Notes under the pieces: generated by a model | Databases searched by the model: none | Seen by the model: only the letters and a program-made list of their open reading frames with translations | Told to the model about the DNA's origin: nothing | Shown: in pieces, positions 1 through 7,603 of the stretch | Numbering within the stretch: the first letter of the stretch is position 1 | Layout: every line of letters starts with the position of its first letter | Position numbers and translations under genes: made by a program | Source: Fontibacterium subtropicum | GTDB lineage: Bacteria > Pseudomonadota > Alphaproteobacteria > Pelagibacterales > Pelagibacteraceae | Direction of reading: 5' to 3' | Assembly: GCA_965235415.1 (NCBI GenBank) | Contig: CBDDXD010000001.1 | Location: 1-64,000, forward strand | DNA: 64,000 nt

Positions 1-803
1 GCCAGAACCAGCGGCCACTGTTGCAAATCCTGATCTTAAACTATGTCCAGAATATTTTTTTGGATCAAATCCAGCTGCTGATAAATATTTTTTTATTAAA
101 ATTGCTACCATTTTGTCTGAAATATTAAAAATAAAACCACTTATTTAATTTAGAAATTTCAATCCAATTTTTTAAAAAAATAACTGGACAAAAACTTTTT
201 TCTTTAAAATAGGGTATAGCTTTAATCATTCCTTCTCCTGATTGATCAGTTTTTGATCGTTTAATAAAAATTTTAACACCTTCTTTTGTAAATTCTAAAT
301 CTTCAAAATCAATATTAACAAGTTCGGATCTTCTAAAGCCTCCTGAAAATCCAATTAATATTAAAGCTTTATCTCTAGCTTTCTTTGTTTTCATTTTTTT
401 CTGACTTATCGATAGTATTTATAATTTCTTTTAACTCATTAATTAAAATTGGATTTTTTGATTTTTGAAATACACCCTTCTTTCTTTGTATTCCCATTAA
501 ATTTTCAATTATTAAAGGATGTTTAATATCTATATAATGACCTTTAAGCTTATGAATTACGCTTATAGAAGCTAATCTACGTTTTAATGTGCTTACTTTA
601 GAATTTGATGATAGATCAGTTATATAAAATGAAACAATCTTAGGATCAGCTGGTAAAGGTTTAAAATTATTTTTTTTGCAAAAATCTACAAAATGATTAA
701 AATCAGATTTATAAGCTCTGATAGTATTGACTGATTTTGAAGATCTAATATTGTCTAAAGTCTCTAATTCTATAGAACTTAAATCTTTAACTAAATTTGA
801 CAT
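1..803 (-). pseudogene. Tyrosine recombinase/integrase, frameshifted twice and cut by window edge
   Basis: Phage-type tyrosine recombinase that would cut and rejoin DNA at attachment sites. The first piece (803 to 375) carries the N-terminal core-binding domain. The second (394 to about 125) carries the first catalytic Arg in GFRRSEL and the KxxK-like region. The third (about 120 to 1) has the H-x-x-R box in GHSLRSGFAT. The catalytic Tyr lies beyond the window. The pieces are in three frames. Removing one A from a run of seven near 395-402 joins the first two, and removing one T from a run of five near 125-132 joins the last two, giving one uninterrupted reading frame. Either the gene decayed very recently or these are homopolymer read errors. 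The integrase marks the left end as accessory DNA. The family call is firm; whether it is active is unknown. Confidence 0.85.
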
Positions 804-807
804 AAAT

Positions 808-832
808 TTCCGATAACCATTAATTATCGGAA
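808..832. repeat. Perfect 9-bp inverted repeat with 7-bp spacer upstream of the integrase
   Basis: TTCCGATAA (808-816) and TTATCGGAA (824-832) are perfect inverted copies separated by CCATTAA. The repeat starts five bases upstream of the integrase start codon. Arms of about 9 bp around a 6-8 bp spacer is the geometry of the core sites cut by tyrosine recombinases, so it could be the integrase crossover site. It could equally be an operator or a 5'-UTR hairpin controlling integrase expression. Confidence 0.6.
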
Positions 833-851
833 CTATTAATACAACTATAAA

Positions 852-870
852 TTGATGTCAATATCATCAA
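852..870. repeat. Short dyad TTGATG-N7-CATCAA in the divergent intergenic region
   Basis: TTGATG (852-857) and CATCAA (865-870) are inverted copies with a 7-base spacer. They sit between the divergent integrase and the cyclophilin-like gene, 23 bases before the latter's start codon. The spacing matches the larger dyad at 808-832, but the arms are only 6 bp, and such dyads occur by chance in AT-rich DNA. A repressor operator is the simplest reading. Confidence 0.3.
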
Positions 871-892
871 AAATAGCTATTTATCATTATCA

Positions 893-1264
893 ATGCTTCT
901 TAAATTCGATGACTTTGAGATTAAACTTAATCTAGATAACTCTCAAACAGCGCTTAAATTAGCCAAATTAAGCTCATTTAAAGCCCAAATAAACACTTGG
1001 GGAGAGGAAATATACTTTGAGACAGCTAATCTAGGCATTAAGCCAGATAAAAACGCTAGAGATGTAGTCACTTTTGGCGAAGTTGCTTATTGGTGCGAAG
1101 GTCATTCAATAGCAATTGGCTTTGGAAAAACGCCAGTTTCTATTGATAATGAGATAAGACTAGTCTCCAAAGTTAATGTTTTCGCTACTTTTAAGACATC
1201 CACAAAAATCCTTAATAACCTTAAAAAGCTTAATAATAATGATAAATTAAGTATTATAATTTAA
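893..1264 (+). CDS. Cyclophilin-like domain protein (TM1367/DUF3830-type)
   Basis: A 123-residue single-domain protein with no signal peptide or membrane segment. The block NTWGEEIYFET at residues 35-45, followed by the GEVAYW and IGFGKTPVS segments near residues 60-85, matches the small bacterial cyclophilin-fold family typified by Thermotoga TM1367. Members have the eight-stranded cyclophilin barrel but generally lack proven prolyl isomerase activity, so the cellular role is unknown. The gene stands alone, divergent from the integrase and convergent with the 1358-2430 pair. Its base composition looks less AT-rich than most genes here, which would fit transfer. The fold is confident; the function is not. 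Confidence 0.75.
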   Translation: MLLKFDDFEIKLNLDNSQTALKLAKLSSFKAQINTWGEEIYFETANLGIKPDKNARDVVTFGEVAYWCEGHSIAIGFGKTPVSIDNEIRLVSKVNVFATFKTSTKILNNLKKLNNNDKLSIII

Positions 1265-1357
1265 ATAATTAAGTTTATATAAAAAGTTATATAAAACATA
1301 TATTTAGTTATAATACTTAAAGTATCACTTTATATTATAGTAACTATTTAAATACAG

Positions 1358-1864
1358 CTAATAATAATGCTTTTTTGGCTTTTCTATCCTCCATTCCTGA
1401 GTGCTGCCTAATCTGCCCTTATTAATAGGCTCAAAAGGGTTAACCCAGCCTCCATAAATAGACCAATCTTTCTTAGGTGTTGTAAAGTTGAATTTGATCT
1501 CTTTCTTCTTTAACTTTTCTCGCTCCTTTTCAAGTTGAGCCTCACGTTCAGCTTCACGCTTCTTTTGGTAAGCATATAAATCATCATAAGAAGTATCGAT
1601 CTTTTTAACTTCTTCCTTTGAATCGGAAACTTCACTGACAGGTTTTTTAGCTTTTTTTCCAGTCATTGATTCATATAAAGATGGATCATTAACTTCCATA
1701 TAAGGTCCCCATTTTTCAATTAATTGATTATGAGTATCTTTTATGAGCTGATTAAAAGTTGGCTTTGTTTTGACACGGCCACTACTTTTGTAGCGAGAAT
1801 TAGAGAGAAAAGTCCTTTTATTTCGCGCATAATAACTTATTTTAGAGTCAGAAATATTTCTCAT
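1358..1864 (-). CDS. Hypothetical basic coiled-coil protein
   Basis: I do not recognise this 168-residue protein. The N-terminal 35 residues are basic and rich in Ser, Arg and Tyr. A Lys/Glu-rich stretch at about residues 95-125, with REAEREAQLEKEREKLKKK, should form a coiled coil or long charged helix. The C-terminus is rich in Trp, Gly and Pro (IYGGWVNPFEP). There is no signal peptide or membrane helix. The start overlaps the stop of the upstream gene (ATGA), so the two are translationally coupled, and an AGGAGG ribosome-binding site lies 6 bases before the ATG. Base composition looks less AT-rich than the housekeeping genes nearby. It may be part of a mobile element with the integrase; that is inference. 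Confidence 0.6.
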   Translation of the reverse strand: MRNISDSKISYYARNKRTFLSNSRYKSSGRVKTKPTFNQLIKDTHNQLIEKWGPYMEVNDPSLYESMTGKKAKKPVSEVSDSKEEVKKIDTSYDDLYAYQKKREAEREAQLEKEREKLKKKEIKFNFTTPKKDWSIYGGWVNPFEPINKGRLGSTQEWRIEKPKKHYY

Positions 1865-2430
1865 TTTTTCCCTCCTTTTCTTCTTCTTTTTTGTGCTTTT
1901 ATAAGAAGATCTTCATACAATTGGACTCTACCAATTAATCTTCCTTCAATTGTATTGAGCTTCAGCAAAGAACTTCCAGCATTGGAATCTCTTGTGAATG
2001 CCACACCAATTAAGGATTGATTTTTTAGAACTTTATTCTGATCGCCTTCTTTAAAATCAGAATGAGTTATTTTATTTGAGGCTTGAGGTTTATAAGTGTC
2101 TGCATCATATTCCAGAATTTCATTTCCATAAATTCCTGTTTCAATGACACCTACCCTCCTTAATCTCCATAATAGCTCTACAAGCTTTATGAAAATTTCT
2201 TCCTCGTACGCACCAAAAGGTTCGTACACTTTAAACATACTATCTTTAAAAGTATTAAATTCTTCAATACTTTCGCCAATAATCACATGTTTTTCTGCTG
2301 TTAAGCCATGAGATAAAGCGTTGCCACTAACCTTCTCTTTTCCAGATACAGTTCTAGGGCCAGTACTCTTCTTGGCGTTTTCTCTATTAGCTCTAACCTT
2401 ATTGTTAGAGACTATTTTTAACTTAGTCAT
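1861..2430 (-). CDS. Hypothetical protein with NAxxSTGPRT...NALSHGL N-terminal motif
   Basis: A 189-residue protein whose N-terminus reads RANRENAKKSTGPRTVSGK and then NALSHGL. This motif occurs at the start of many uncharacterised bacterial proteins, often in multi-copy or mobile settings; no activity is known to me. The rest is mainly helical, with an acidic middle (residues 55-85) and a very basic C-terminus KAQKRRRKGGKK that could bind nucleic acid. A strong AGGAG ribosome-binding site sits 5 bases before the ATG, and a long hairpin-rich leader precedes it. It is the first gene of a two-gene operon with the downstream coiled-coil gene. The basic tail and DNA-poor context leave function open. 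Confidence 0.6.
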   Translation of the reverse strand: MTKLKIVSNNKVRANRENAKKSTGPRTVSGKEKVSGNALSHGLTAEKHVIIGESIEEFNTFKDSMFKVYEPFGAYEEEIFIKLVELLWRLRRVGVIETGIYGNEILEYDADTYKPQASNKITHSDFKEGDQNKVLKNQSLIGVAFTRDSNAGSSLLKLNTIEGRLIGRVQLYEDLLIKAQKRRRKGGKK

Positions 2431-2439
2431 AGTTTCTCC

Positions 2440-2600
2440 TATAAAAATTTAATCCAAACGCGCAACCCACATGGCTAACGCTTTCGCGATCAAAATGTTT
2501 AGTAATTTAAGGGCCACCAGATACTGGCAAAAATTTAAGGCCGCATAGTTTGGAGTAACTATGTAACTAATGCTAAAAATAATTTAGCAATGCATACATG
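2440..2600 (-). ncRNA. Candidate structured 5' leader or small RNA
   Basis: The 277 bases between the two-gene operon and the broken hydrolase are the longest non-coding stretch in the window and visibly richer in G and C than other gaps. They hold three perfect stem-loops: TGCTAAA/TTTAGCA (2571-2589), CATAGTT/AACTATG (2544-2563) and CCAG/CTGG (2517-2527). A fourth, CGC-GAAA-GCG (2479-2488, read on the minus strand), has a GNRA tetraloop. A direct repeat AATTTAAGG(G)CC occurs at 2504 and 2532. The hairpins precede a strong ribosome-binding site, as a cis-regulatory leader would. I cannot match it to a known riboswitch or tmRNA. From 2601 to 2707 I see nothing distinct. Confidence 0.35.
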
Positions 2601-2707
2601 ATAAGCTGCTGACTAGCTCTAAGTCAATACTACCAAAAACTCTTTATTTTTAATGATAATTTCAAAAATCGTATAGGATTTTATAAGATAAATTTAGAAC
2701 TTTTTTG

Positions 2708-3634
2708 TTACTTATGTTTATCAAAAAAATCTAAAACTCTATTTGTTGAGTCATTAGTTATATTCTGATCAAATGTATAAGTTACTGTTACTTGTGATCC
2801 AAAACGATACATCGATTGTCTTAAACCATTTTTACTTTTACAATCCCAGCAATGAGTTGCATCTGTTATATAAATGATAGTCTATAGGTAATTTTATCTG
2901 TTGAAAATCTTTAATGATTTGAAGTTCTTCTTTAATAATACATTCGTTATCAGCTTCACCCATTAACCATAAAAGCGGTCTATCCATATCATTAAAAATG
3001 TACATGTGATCTCTAGTCGTTATTTGGTGCACTGCTACCTGATAGGAAAAACAGCGCAACCATATAAACTAGCATTAGCTCTATATCTTGGTGCATTTGG
3101 TGCTGTGAATTTTTTAATACCAGGTGATGATAAAAAACCTCCAATCATTCCTCCCTCAGATCCCCCCGTAGAATAAATTCTATTTTTATCAATATTTGGT
3201 AAGCTGTCACTAAAAATGCTGCAAGATCATATGCATCCTTTGTCATTCGTAACCATTTCACTGGTTTGTCGCGACTATTACCGCAATTAATTCTAAATCC
3301 GCGATGGTGATCTAAAACAATTGCAGCATAACCTCGCTCAAAAGCTTTTTGCATAAAATCTAAATTATGCGGTCCAACACTTCCACAATCTGGCATAATT
3401 ACCACCACTGGAAATGGACCTGGCTTATCATTTGGAAGAAAAATCTGATTTACCCATCTTGAGTCATTATTATAAATAATTGGTTTCTCAAAAGTTAAAT
3501 CTGCATGTTCTTTAATTTCATTTTCAGGAGAGAAACACTGTTGACCAATATGACGGGGTCATAGAATTTATATTAATTGCATTAACTTTCGTAGCAAAAA
3601 ATACAATAAATAAAAATAAAAAATTTTTTAACAT
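2708..3634 (-). pseudogene. Secreted dienelactone-hydrolase-like alpha/beta hydrolase, four frameshifts
   Basis: The pieces together encode a signal peptide (MLKNFLFLFIVFFATKVNA), a strand-rich core, the nucleophile elbow GGSEGG, a LMGEADNE loop that would supply the catalytic Asp, and DATHCWD with the catalytic His. This is the dienelactone hydrolase arrangement, for a periplasmic hydrolase of unknown substrate. Four single-base indels break it: one C too many in a CCCC run near 3560, one T missing from a T5 run near 3208, one base missing near 3045, and one extra A near 2860. Repairing these four sites yields one frame of about 309 codons with no other stop. It starts 4 bases after the DUF502 gene ends, so it would be cotranscribed. 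The clean repair argues for sequencing error or very recent inactivation. Confidence 0.75.
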
Positions 3635-3637
3635 ATG

Positions 3638-4240
3638 CTATTTTAATTCTCCTACTGCTCCAACCGAAATTATAAATTTCATAGCATCTTCAAAGTTCAT
3701 ATTTAAGAAGATTAAATCTTTTTTAGGAACTAAAATTAAAAATCCACTAGTTGGGTTTGGGGTTGTGGGTATAAAAACACTAGTTAAATTATCGCTAATC
3801 TTTGGTGATATTGGCTTTCCAGTTTCATTAGTTGCAAATCCTACTGCCCAAGCTCCTGGTCTTGGAAATTCAATAAGAACAACTTTTTTATTTGCAGATC
3901 CATCATCTTGAAAACTTTTTGTGAATTGAGTAACACCTGAATAAATTGAACGAACAATAGGTATTCTTTCTAGTAAATTTTGACCTAGTAGTAAAAACTG
4001 TTTTCCAAAATAAGTTAGGGAAATCATCCCAATAAAAGTTGTAATAACAAGGGCTATTAAGATTTCTAAACCTGGTATTTTAAAAGGAAGATATTTATTT
4101 GGGTTTACCGCATCCGGGACTATCTTTGAGAAAAGATCAATAACAACAACTGTTAAATAAACAGTAATAAGTATCGGTATTAAGGTAACTATTCCTGCTA
4201 AAAAATAGTTTCGAAGCTTTGTAAATATTGATGATTTCAT
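3638..4240 (-). CDS. DUF502 family membrane protein
   Basis: A 200-residue inner-membrane protein. Two hydrophobic segments at about residues 10-40 and 55-80 are followed by a soluble domain with LERIPIVRSIYSGVTQF and the FPRPGAWAVGF block near residues 125-135 that are typical of DUF502. The family is widespread in Proteobacteria and plants, where a related protein is linked to membrane trafficking or vascular signalling; the bacterial role is not established. It is intact although the next gene downstream is broken. It diverges from the M48 lipoprotein across about 60 bases, which must hold both promoters. Confidence 0.8.
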   Translation of the reverse strand: MKSSIFTKLRNYFLAGIVTLIPILITVYLTVVVIDLFSKIVPDAVNPNKYLPFKIPGLEILIALVITTFIGMISLTYFGKQFLLLGQNLLERIPIVRSIYSGVTQFTKSFQDDGSANKKVVLIEFPRPGAWAVGFATNETGKPISPKISDNLTSVFIPTTPNPTSGFLILVPKKDLIFLNMNFEDAMKFIISVGAVGELK

Positions 4241-4302
4241 GATAAACTAATTAGAAATAACATTTTGTTGTCTAAATTCACAGTTAAAATATTTAAAATT
4301 TG

Positions 4303-5136
4303 ATGAAAATTAATAGAAGAGATTTCTTATCATTAACTACTTGTTGTTGTGGTGGTTTCTTACTTTCAAGTTGCGCTACCGCTCCTATTACAGGAAGACA
4401 ACAATTAACACTTCTTCCTGAGTCCATGATTAACAGCCAAGCTATTGGTGCTTATAAACAGGTGAAAGAAAAAGCTAAATTAATCACAGATAAAGATCAA
4501 TTAGATCCAATTGTGAATGTGGGTCAAAAACTTGAAAGAGCTATCAGGCATTATTTTAAAAGTCACAATTTAAAAGATCCAACACAGAACTACGATTGGG
4601 AATATATTTTAATTAATGATCCAAAAACATTAAACGCCTGGTGTATGCCTGGGGGAAAAATTGCTGTTTATAGTGGAATACTAGAAGTTACAAAAGATGA
4701 AAATGGACTTGCAGCCGTTATGGGACATGAAATTGCGCACGCCGTAGCAAAACACTCTTTAGAAAGAGCAAGCGCTGCCCTTGCTATTAACATTGGAAGT
4801 ATGGCTGCAGACATTGCTTTAGGTGGAGCTATTTCAAGAACAAGAAATACTGTTGGACAAACAACAGGCATGGATATTGTTCAACTTGGTATTTTTAATC
4901 CATTTAGTCGTCATCAAGAATCTGAAGCAGATTATCTTGGGATCATATTTGCAAATTTAGCTGGTTATGATCCTGCAGGCGCTGTTCAATTATGGGAACG
5001 TATGCAAGAAAAAATGAAAGGCAAAGAACCTCCTCAATTTTTAAGCACCCACCCCTCTTCAGGCACAAGAATAAATGATCTTAGACTTTGGATACCTAAA
5101 GTTAAAATCGAATATCCTAAAATTCAAAATCTATAA
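4303..5136 (+). CDS. M48 family metalloprotease, Tat-type lipoprotein
   Basis: A 277-residue zinc protease of the LoiP/BepA-like M48C group, likely acting on misfolded envelope proteins. The N-terminus has a twin-arginine motif, RRDFLSL, then a Cys-rich hydrophobic stretch and the lipobox LSSC (Cys 24). It should therefore be exported folded by Tat and anchored by lipid. The zinc site HEIAH is at about residues 142-146, and the third ligand is the Glu in ESEAD around residue 208. ATG at 4303 is preferred over TTG at 4300. TatABC are encoded at 26.6-27.9 kb, so the export route is present. A zinc enzyme using Tat is plausible because metal loading can occur before export. Confidence 0.85.
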   Translation: MKINRRDFLSLTTCCCGGFLLSSCATAPITGRQQLTLLPESMINSQAIGAYKQVKEKAKLITDKDQLDPIVNVGQKLERAIRHYFKSHNLKDPTQNYDWEYILINDPKTLNAWCMPGGKIAVYSGILEVTKDENGLAAVMGHEIAHAVAKHSLERASAALAINIGSMAADIALGGAISRTRNTVGQTTGMDIVQLGIFNPFSRHQESEADYLGIIFANLAGYDPAGAVQLWERMQEKMKGKEPPQFLSTHPSSGTRINDLRLWIPKVKIEYPKIQNL

Positions 5137-5190
5137 TCTTAAAAACTATAATTACTGGGATTAAGTATTTATGCTTAATTGCACAAGAAA

Positions 5191-5266
<76 letters not shown>

Positions 5267-5314
5267 ATTAATGAAAGGTTTTATATAGTTTAATCCGCTT
5301 TTTAAAGCAATTTT

Positions 5315-6086
5315 TTAATTATTATCATTAAAGAAAAAATTTTTAAAATTTCTTGTAGTTATATTTGCAACTTCATCAAAAGAAATATCTTTAATTAAGG
5401 CAACATTTTCAGCTACAATTTTAACATTTGCCGGCTCGTTACTTTTGCCTCTAAATGGATCTGGACTAAGATATGGAGAGTCTGTTTCAATTAACATTTT
5501 TTCAATAGGAACATATTTTACTACATTTCTCAAGATCAGAAGATTTTTTAAAAGTTATTATCCCACTAAAAGAAATTAAACATCCAAGTTCTAATAACTT
5601 TTTCGCAAATTCCAAACCACCAGTAAAACAATGTATTAAAAATTTTGATTTCAAATGATATTTTTTAATAATTGAAAGAGTGTCTTCATCTGCATCTCTT
5701 GTGTGAATAATAACAGGAACTTTTTCAGAGATTGCAAGTTCTATATGTTTTTCAAATGAATATAATTGATCCTTTTTTTCACTTCTTTTATAAAAATAAT
5801 CAAGACCCGTTTCACCAAAAGCAATTATTTTTTTACTTTTTTTTTTTATAGAAAGAAGTTCATTTAAATCAGCTAAATGATTAGTTGTTGAATTAGGATG
5901 AATACCAATTGAACCATAAATATTTTCGTATTTCTCAACAATATCAAAAACTTTTTTAGAACTATCTAAACCTGTTCCAATAGTTAACAAATGTGAAATA
6001 TTATTATTTTTTGCATTAAGCAAAACTTTATTAATATCATTAATTAAAGGCTCGTAATCAAGATGACAATGAGAGTCTATAATCAT
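5315..6086 (-). pseudogene. tatD: TatD-family metal-dependent hydrolase, one frameshift
   Basis: TatD-type TIM-barrel hydrolase or DNase. The first piece (6086 to about 5530) has the metal ligands DSHCHLD near residue 4, GETGLDY near 93, IIHTRDA near 129 and LIHCFTGG near 153. The second piece (to 5315) has the last ligand in ETDSPYLSP and the conserved VVKYVPIEKMLIETD strand. The break is at about 5525-5532: dropping one T from the CTTGAG there gives SSDLRNVVKYVP, exactly the family consensus, so one single-base indel accounts for it. It is the last gene of the mltB-to-tatD operon, its ATG overlapping the metG stop. All catalytic residues survive, so a sequencing indel is likely. Confidence 0.85.
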
Positions 6087-7603
6087 TGTTTTTTAAAAAG
6101 AATATTTATTTTTTGAATTTTAATTTCAGATTTTATAGAAAAATTTTTATTAATGTTTTTTATAAACCTTTCATCTTCATGAACATTTAACGAGTCTAAT
6201 ATTATTTTAGTTTTTTCTGGAATGATGGGCTGAAGTAATATTGATATTTTTCTAATAAACTCTAAAACAGTATATATAATTATATTTCTTTTTTCTAAAT
6301 TATCGTCTTTTAATGACCAAGGAGCAGAATCATTTACATATTTATTAACTTCCGAACATAATTGAATAATATTTTTTAAATAATTATGAATTTCATATTT
6401 ATTAAAAGTTTTAATTAATAGATCTAAATTATCTTCAACTAAATTTAATATTTTTAAATCTGAATTATCTTTTGGTTTGCATAAAGGGATTAAAGAATTT
6501 AATTTATTATGAACAATTGAACTTATTCTTTGATATAAATTTCCAATATTGTTGGCTAAATCACTATTAATACAATTAATTAAATTTTCTGGTGTTATTT
6601 TTCCATCTTCCCCATAAATGACTTCTTTCATTAAGTAATATCTAATTTCATCTAATCCGTAGTTTTCAATAATTTCTAAAGGATCTAAAATATTTCCCTT
6701 CGATTTTGACATTTTTTCTTCCCCAGAAAGTATCCAGCCATGAGCAAAAACTTTTTTTGGAGGATTAATACCAGCTGCTAATAAAAATGCTGGCCAATAA
6801 ACACAGTGAAACCTTATAATATCTTTACCAATAATATGAACATCTGCTGGCCAAAATTGATTTTTGTTTTTATTTTCGAAATAATCTAATGCGCTTATGT
6901 AATTAGTTAGAGCGTCTAACCACACATAAATTACATGTTTGTTATTATTAGGAACGGGTATACCCCATTTAAATGATGTTCGGCTAATTGATAGATCTTT
7001 TAGTCCACTTTTAACAAAACTTATAACTTCATTTTTCCTACTTACAGGAGCAATAAAGTCTGGGTTATCATCATAATATTTTAATAAAGGCTTCTGCCAT
7101 TTTGAAAGTCTAAAAAAATACGATTCTTCTTCCATCCATTCAACTTTAGATCCTGATACTTTGGAAATTTTAGCATCAGATTTAGTCTCAATCTCATCTT
7201 CGTTATAAAATGCTTCATCGGATACAGAATACCAGCCTGAGTATTTTGAAATGTAAATTTCATTTTTTTCTTCTAAAATATTCCATAATTTAGATACAGT
7301 TTTTTTATGTCTATCTTCAGTTGTTCTAATAAAATCGGTATTTGAAAGATTTAATTTTTTTGCAAGATCAATAAAGTTTTTTGATATTTCATCGCAAAAA
7401 CTTTTTGGATCTTTTTTTTGCTGTTCAGCTGCTCTTTGAATTTTAAGACCATGTTCGTCTGTTCCAGTTAAGAAATTAACGTTATAGCCTTCAATTCTTT
7501 TAAATCTTGCAATTACATCAGTAGATATACTTGAATAAGCATGACCCATGTGTGGCTTTGCTGAAGGATAATAAATCGGCGTAGTTAAATAAAAATTTTT
7601 CAT
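6083..7603 (-). CDS. metG: Methionyl-tRNA synthetase
   Basis: Class I synthetase charging tRNA-Met in the cytoplasm. At 506 residues it is the short form without a C-terminal dimerisation domain. The HIGH-like motif PHMGHAYSS is at residues 17-25, and the KMSKS loop is near residues 298-302 (EEKMSKSKGNILDP). The connective peptide lacks zinc-binding cysteines, as in many alphaproteobacterial MetG. The C-terminal half is the helical anticodon-binding domain with NIGNLYQR and APWSLK. It sits between holB and tatD with a one-base junction to holB and a 4-base overlap with tatD, as in other alphaproteobacteria. Confidence 0.96.
   Translation of the reverse strand: MKNFYLTTPIYYPSAKPHMGHAYSSISTDVIARFKRIEGYNVNFLTGTDEHGLKIQRAAEQQKKDPKSFCDEISKNFIDLAKKLNLSNTDFIRTTEDRHKKTVSKLWNILEEKNEIYISKYSGWYSVSDEAFYNEDEIETKSDAKISKVSGSKVEWMEEESYFFRLSKWQKPLLKYYDDNPDFIAPVSRKNEVISFVKSGLKDLSISRTSFKWGIPVPNNNKHVIYVWLDALTNYISALDYFENKNKNQFWPADVHIIGKDIIRFHCVYWPAFLLAAGINPPKKVFAHGWILSGEEKMSKSKGNILDPLEIIENYGLDEIRYYLMKEVIYGEDGKITPENLINCINSDLANNIGNLYQRISSIVHNKLNSLIPLCKPKDNSDLKILNLVEDNLDLLIKTFNKYEIHNYLKNIIQLCSEVNKYVNDSAPWSLKDDNLEKRNIIIYTVLEFIRKISILLQPIIPEKTKIILDSLNVHEDERFIKNINKNFSIKSEIKIQKINILFKKQ

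Noticed and set aside
1313..1325. Palindrome ATACTTAAAGTAT between convergent genes at 1.3 kb, possible terminator.
   Set aside because: The stem is five AT-rich pairs with a three-base loop and no T-run follows, so it is likely chance in AT-rich DNA.
2440..2707. Possible tmRNA or known riboswitch.
   Set aside because: There is no tRNA-like acceptor with CCA, no ALAA-type tag frame and no match to a riboswitch core that I can recall; kept only as an unknown structured leader.
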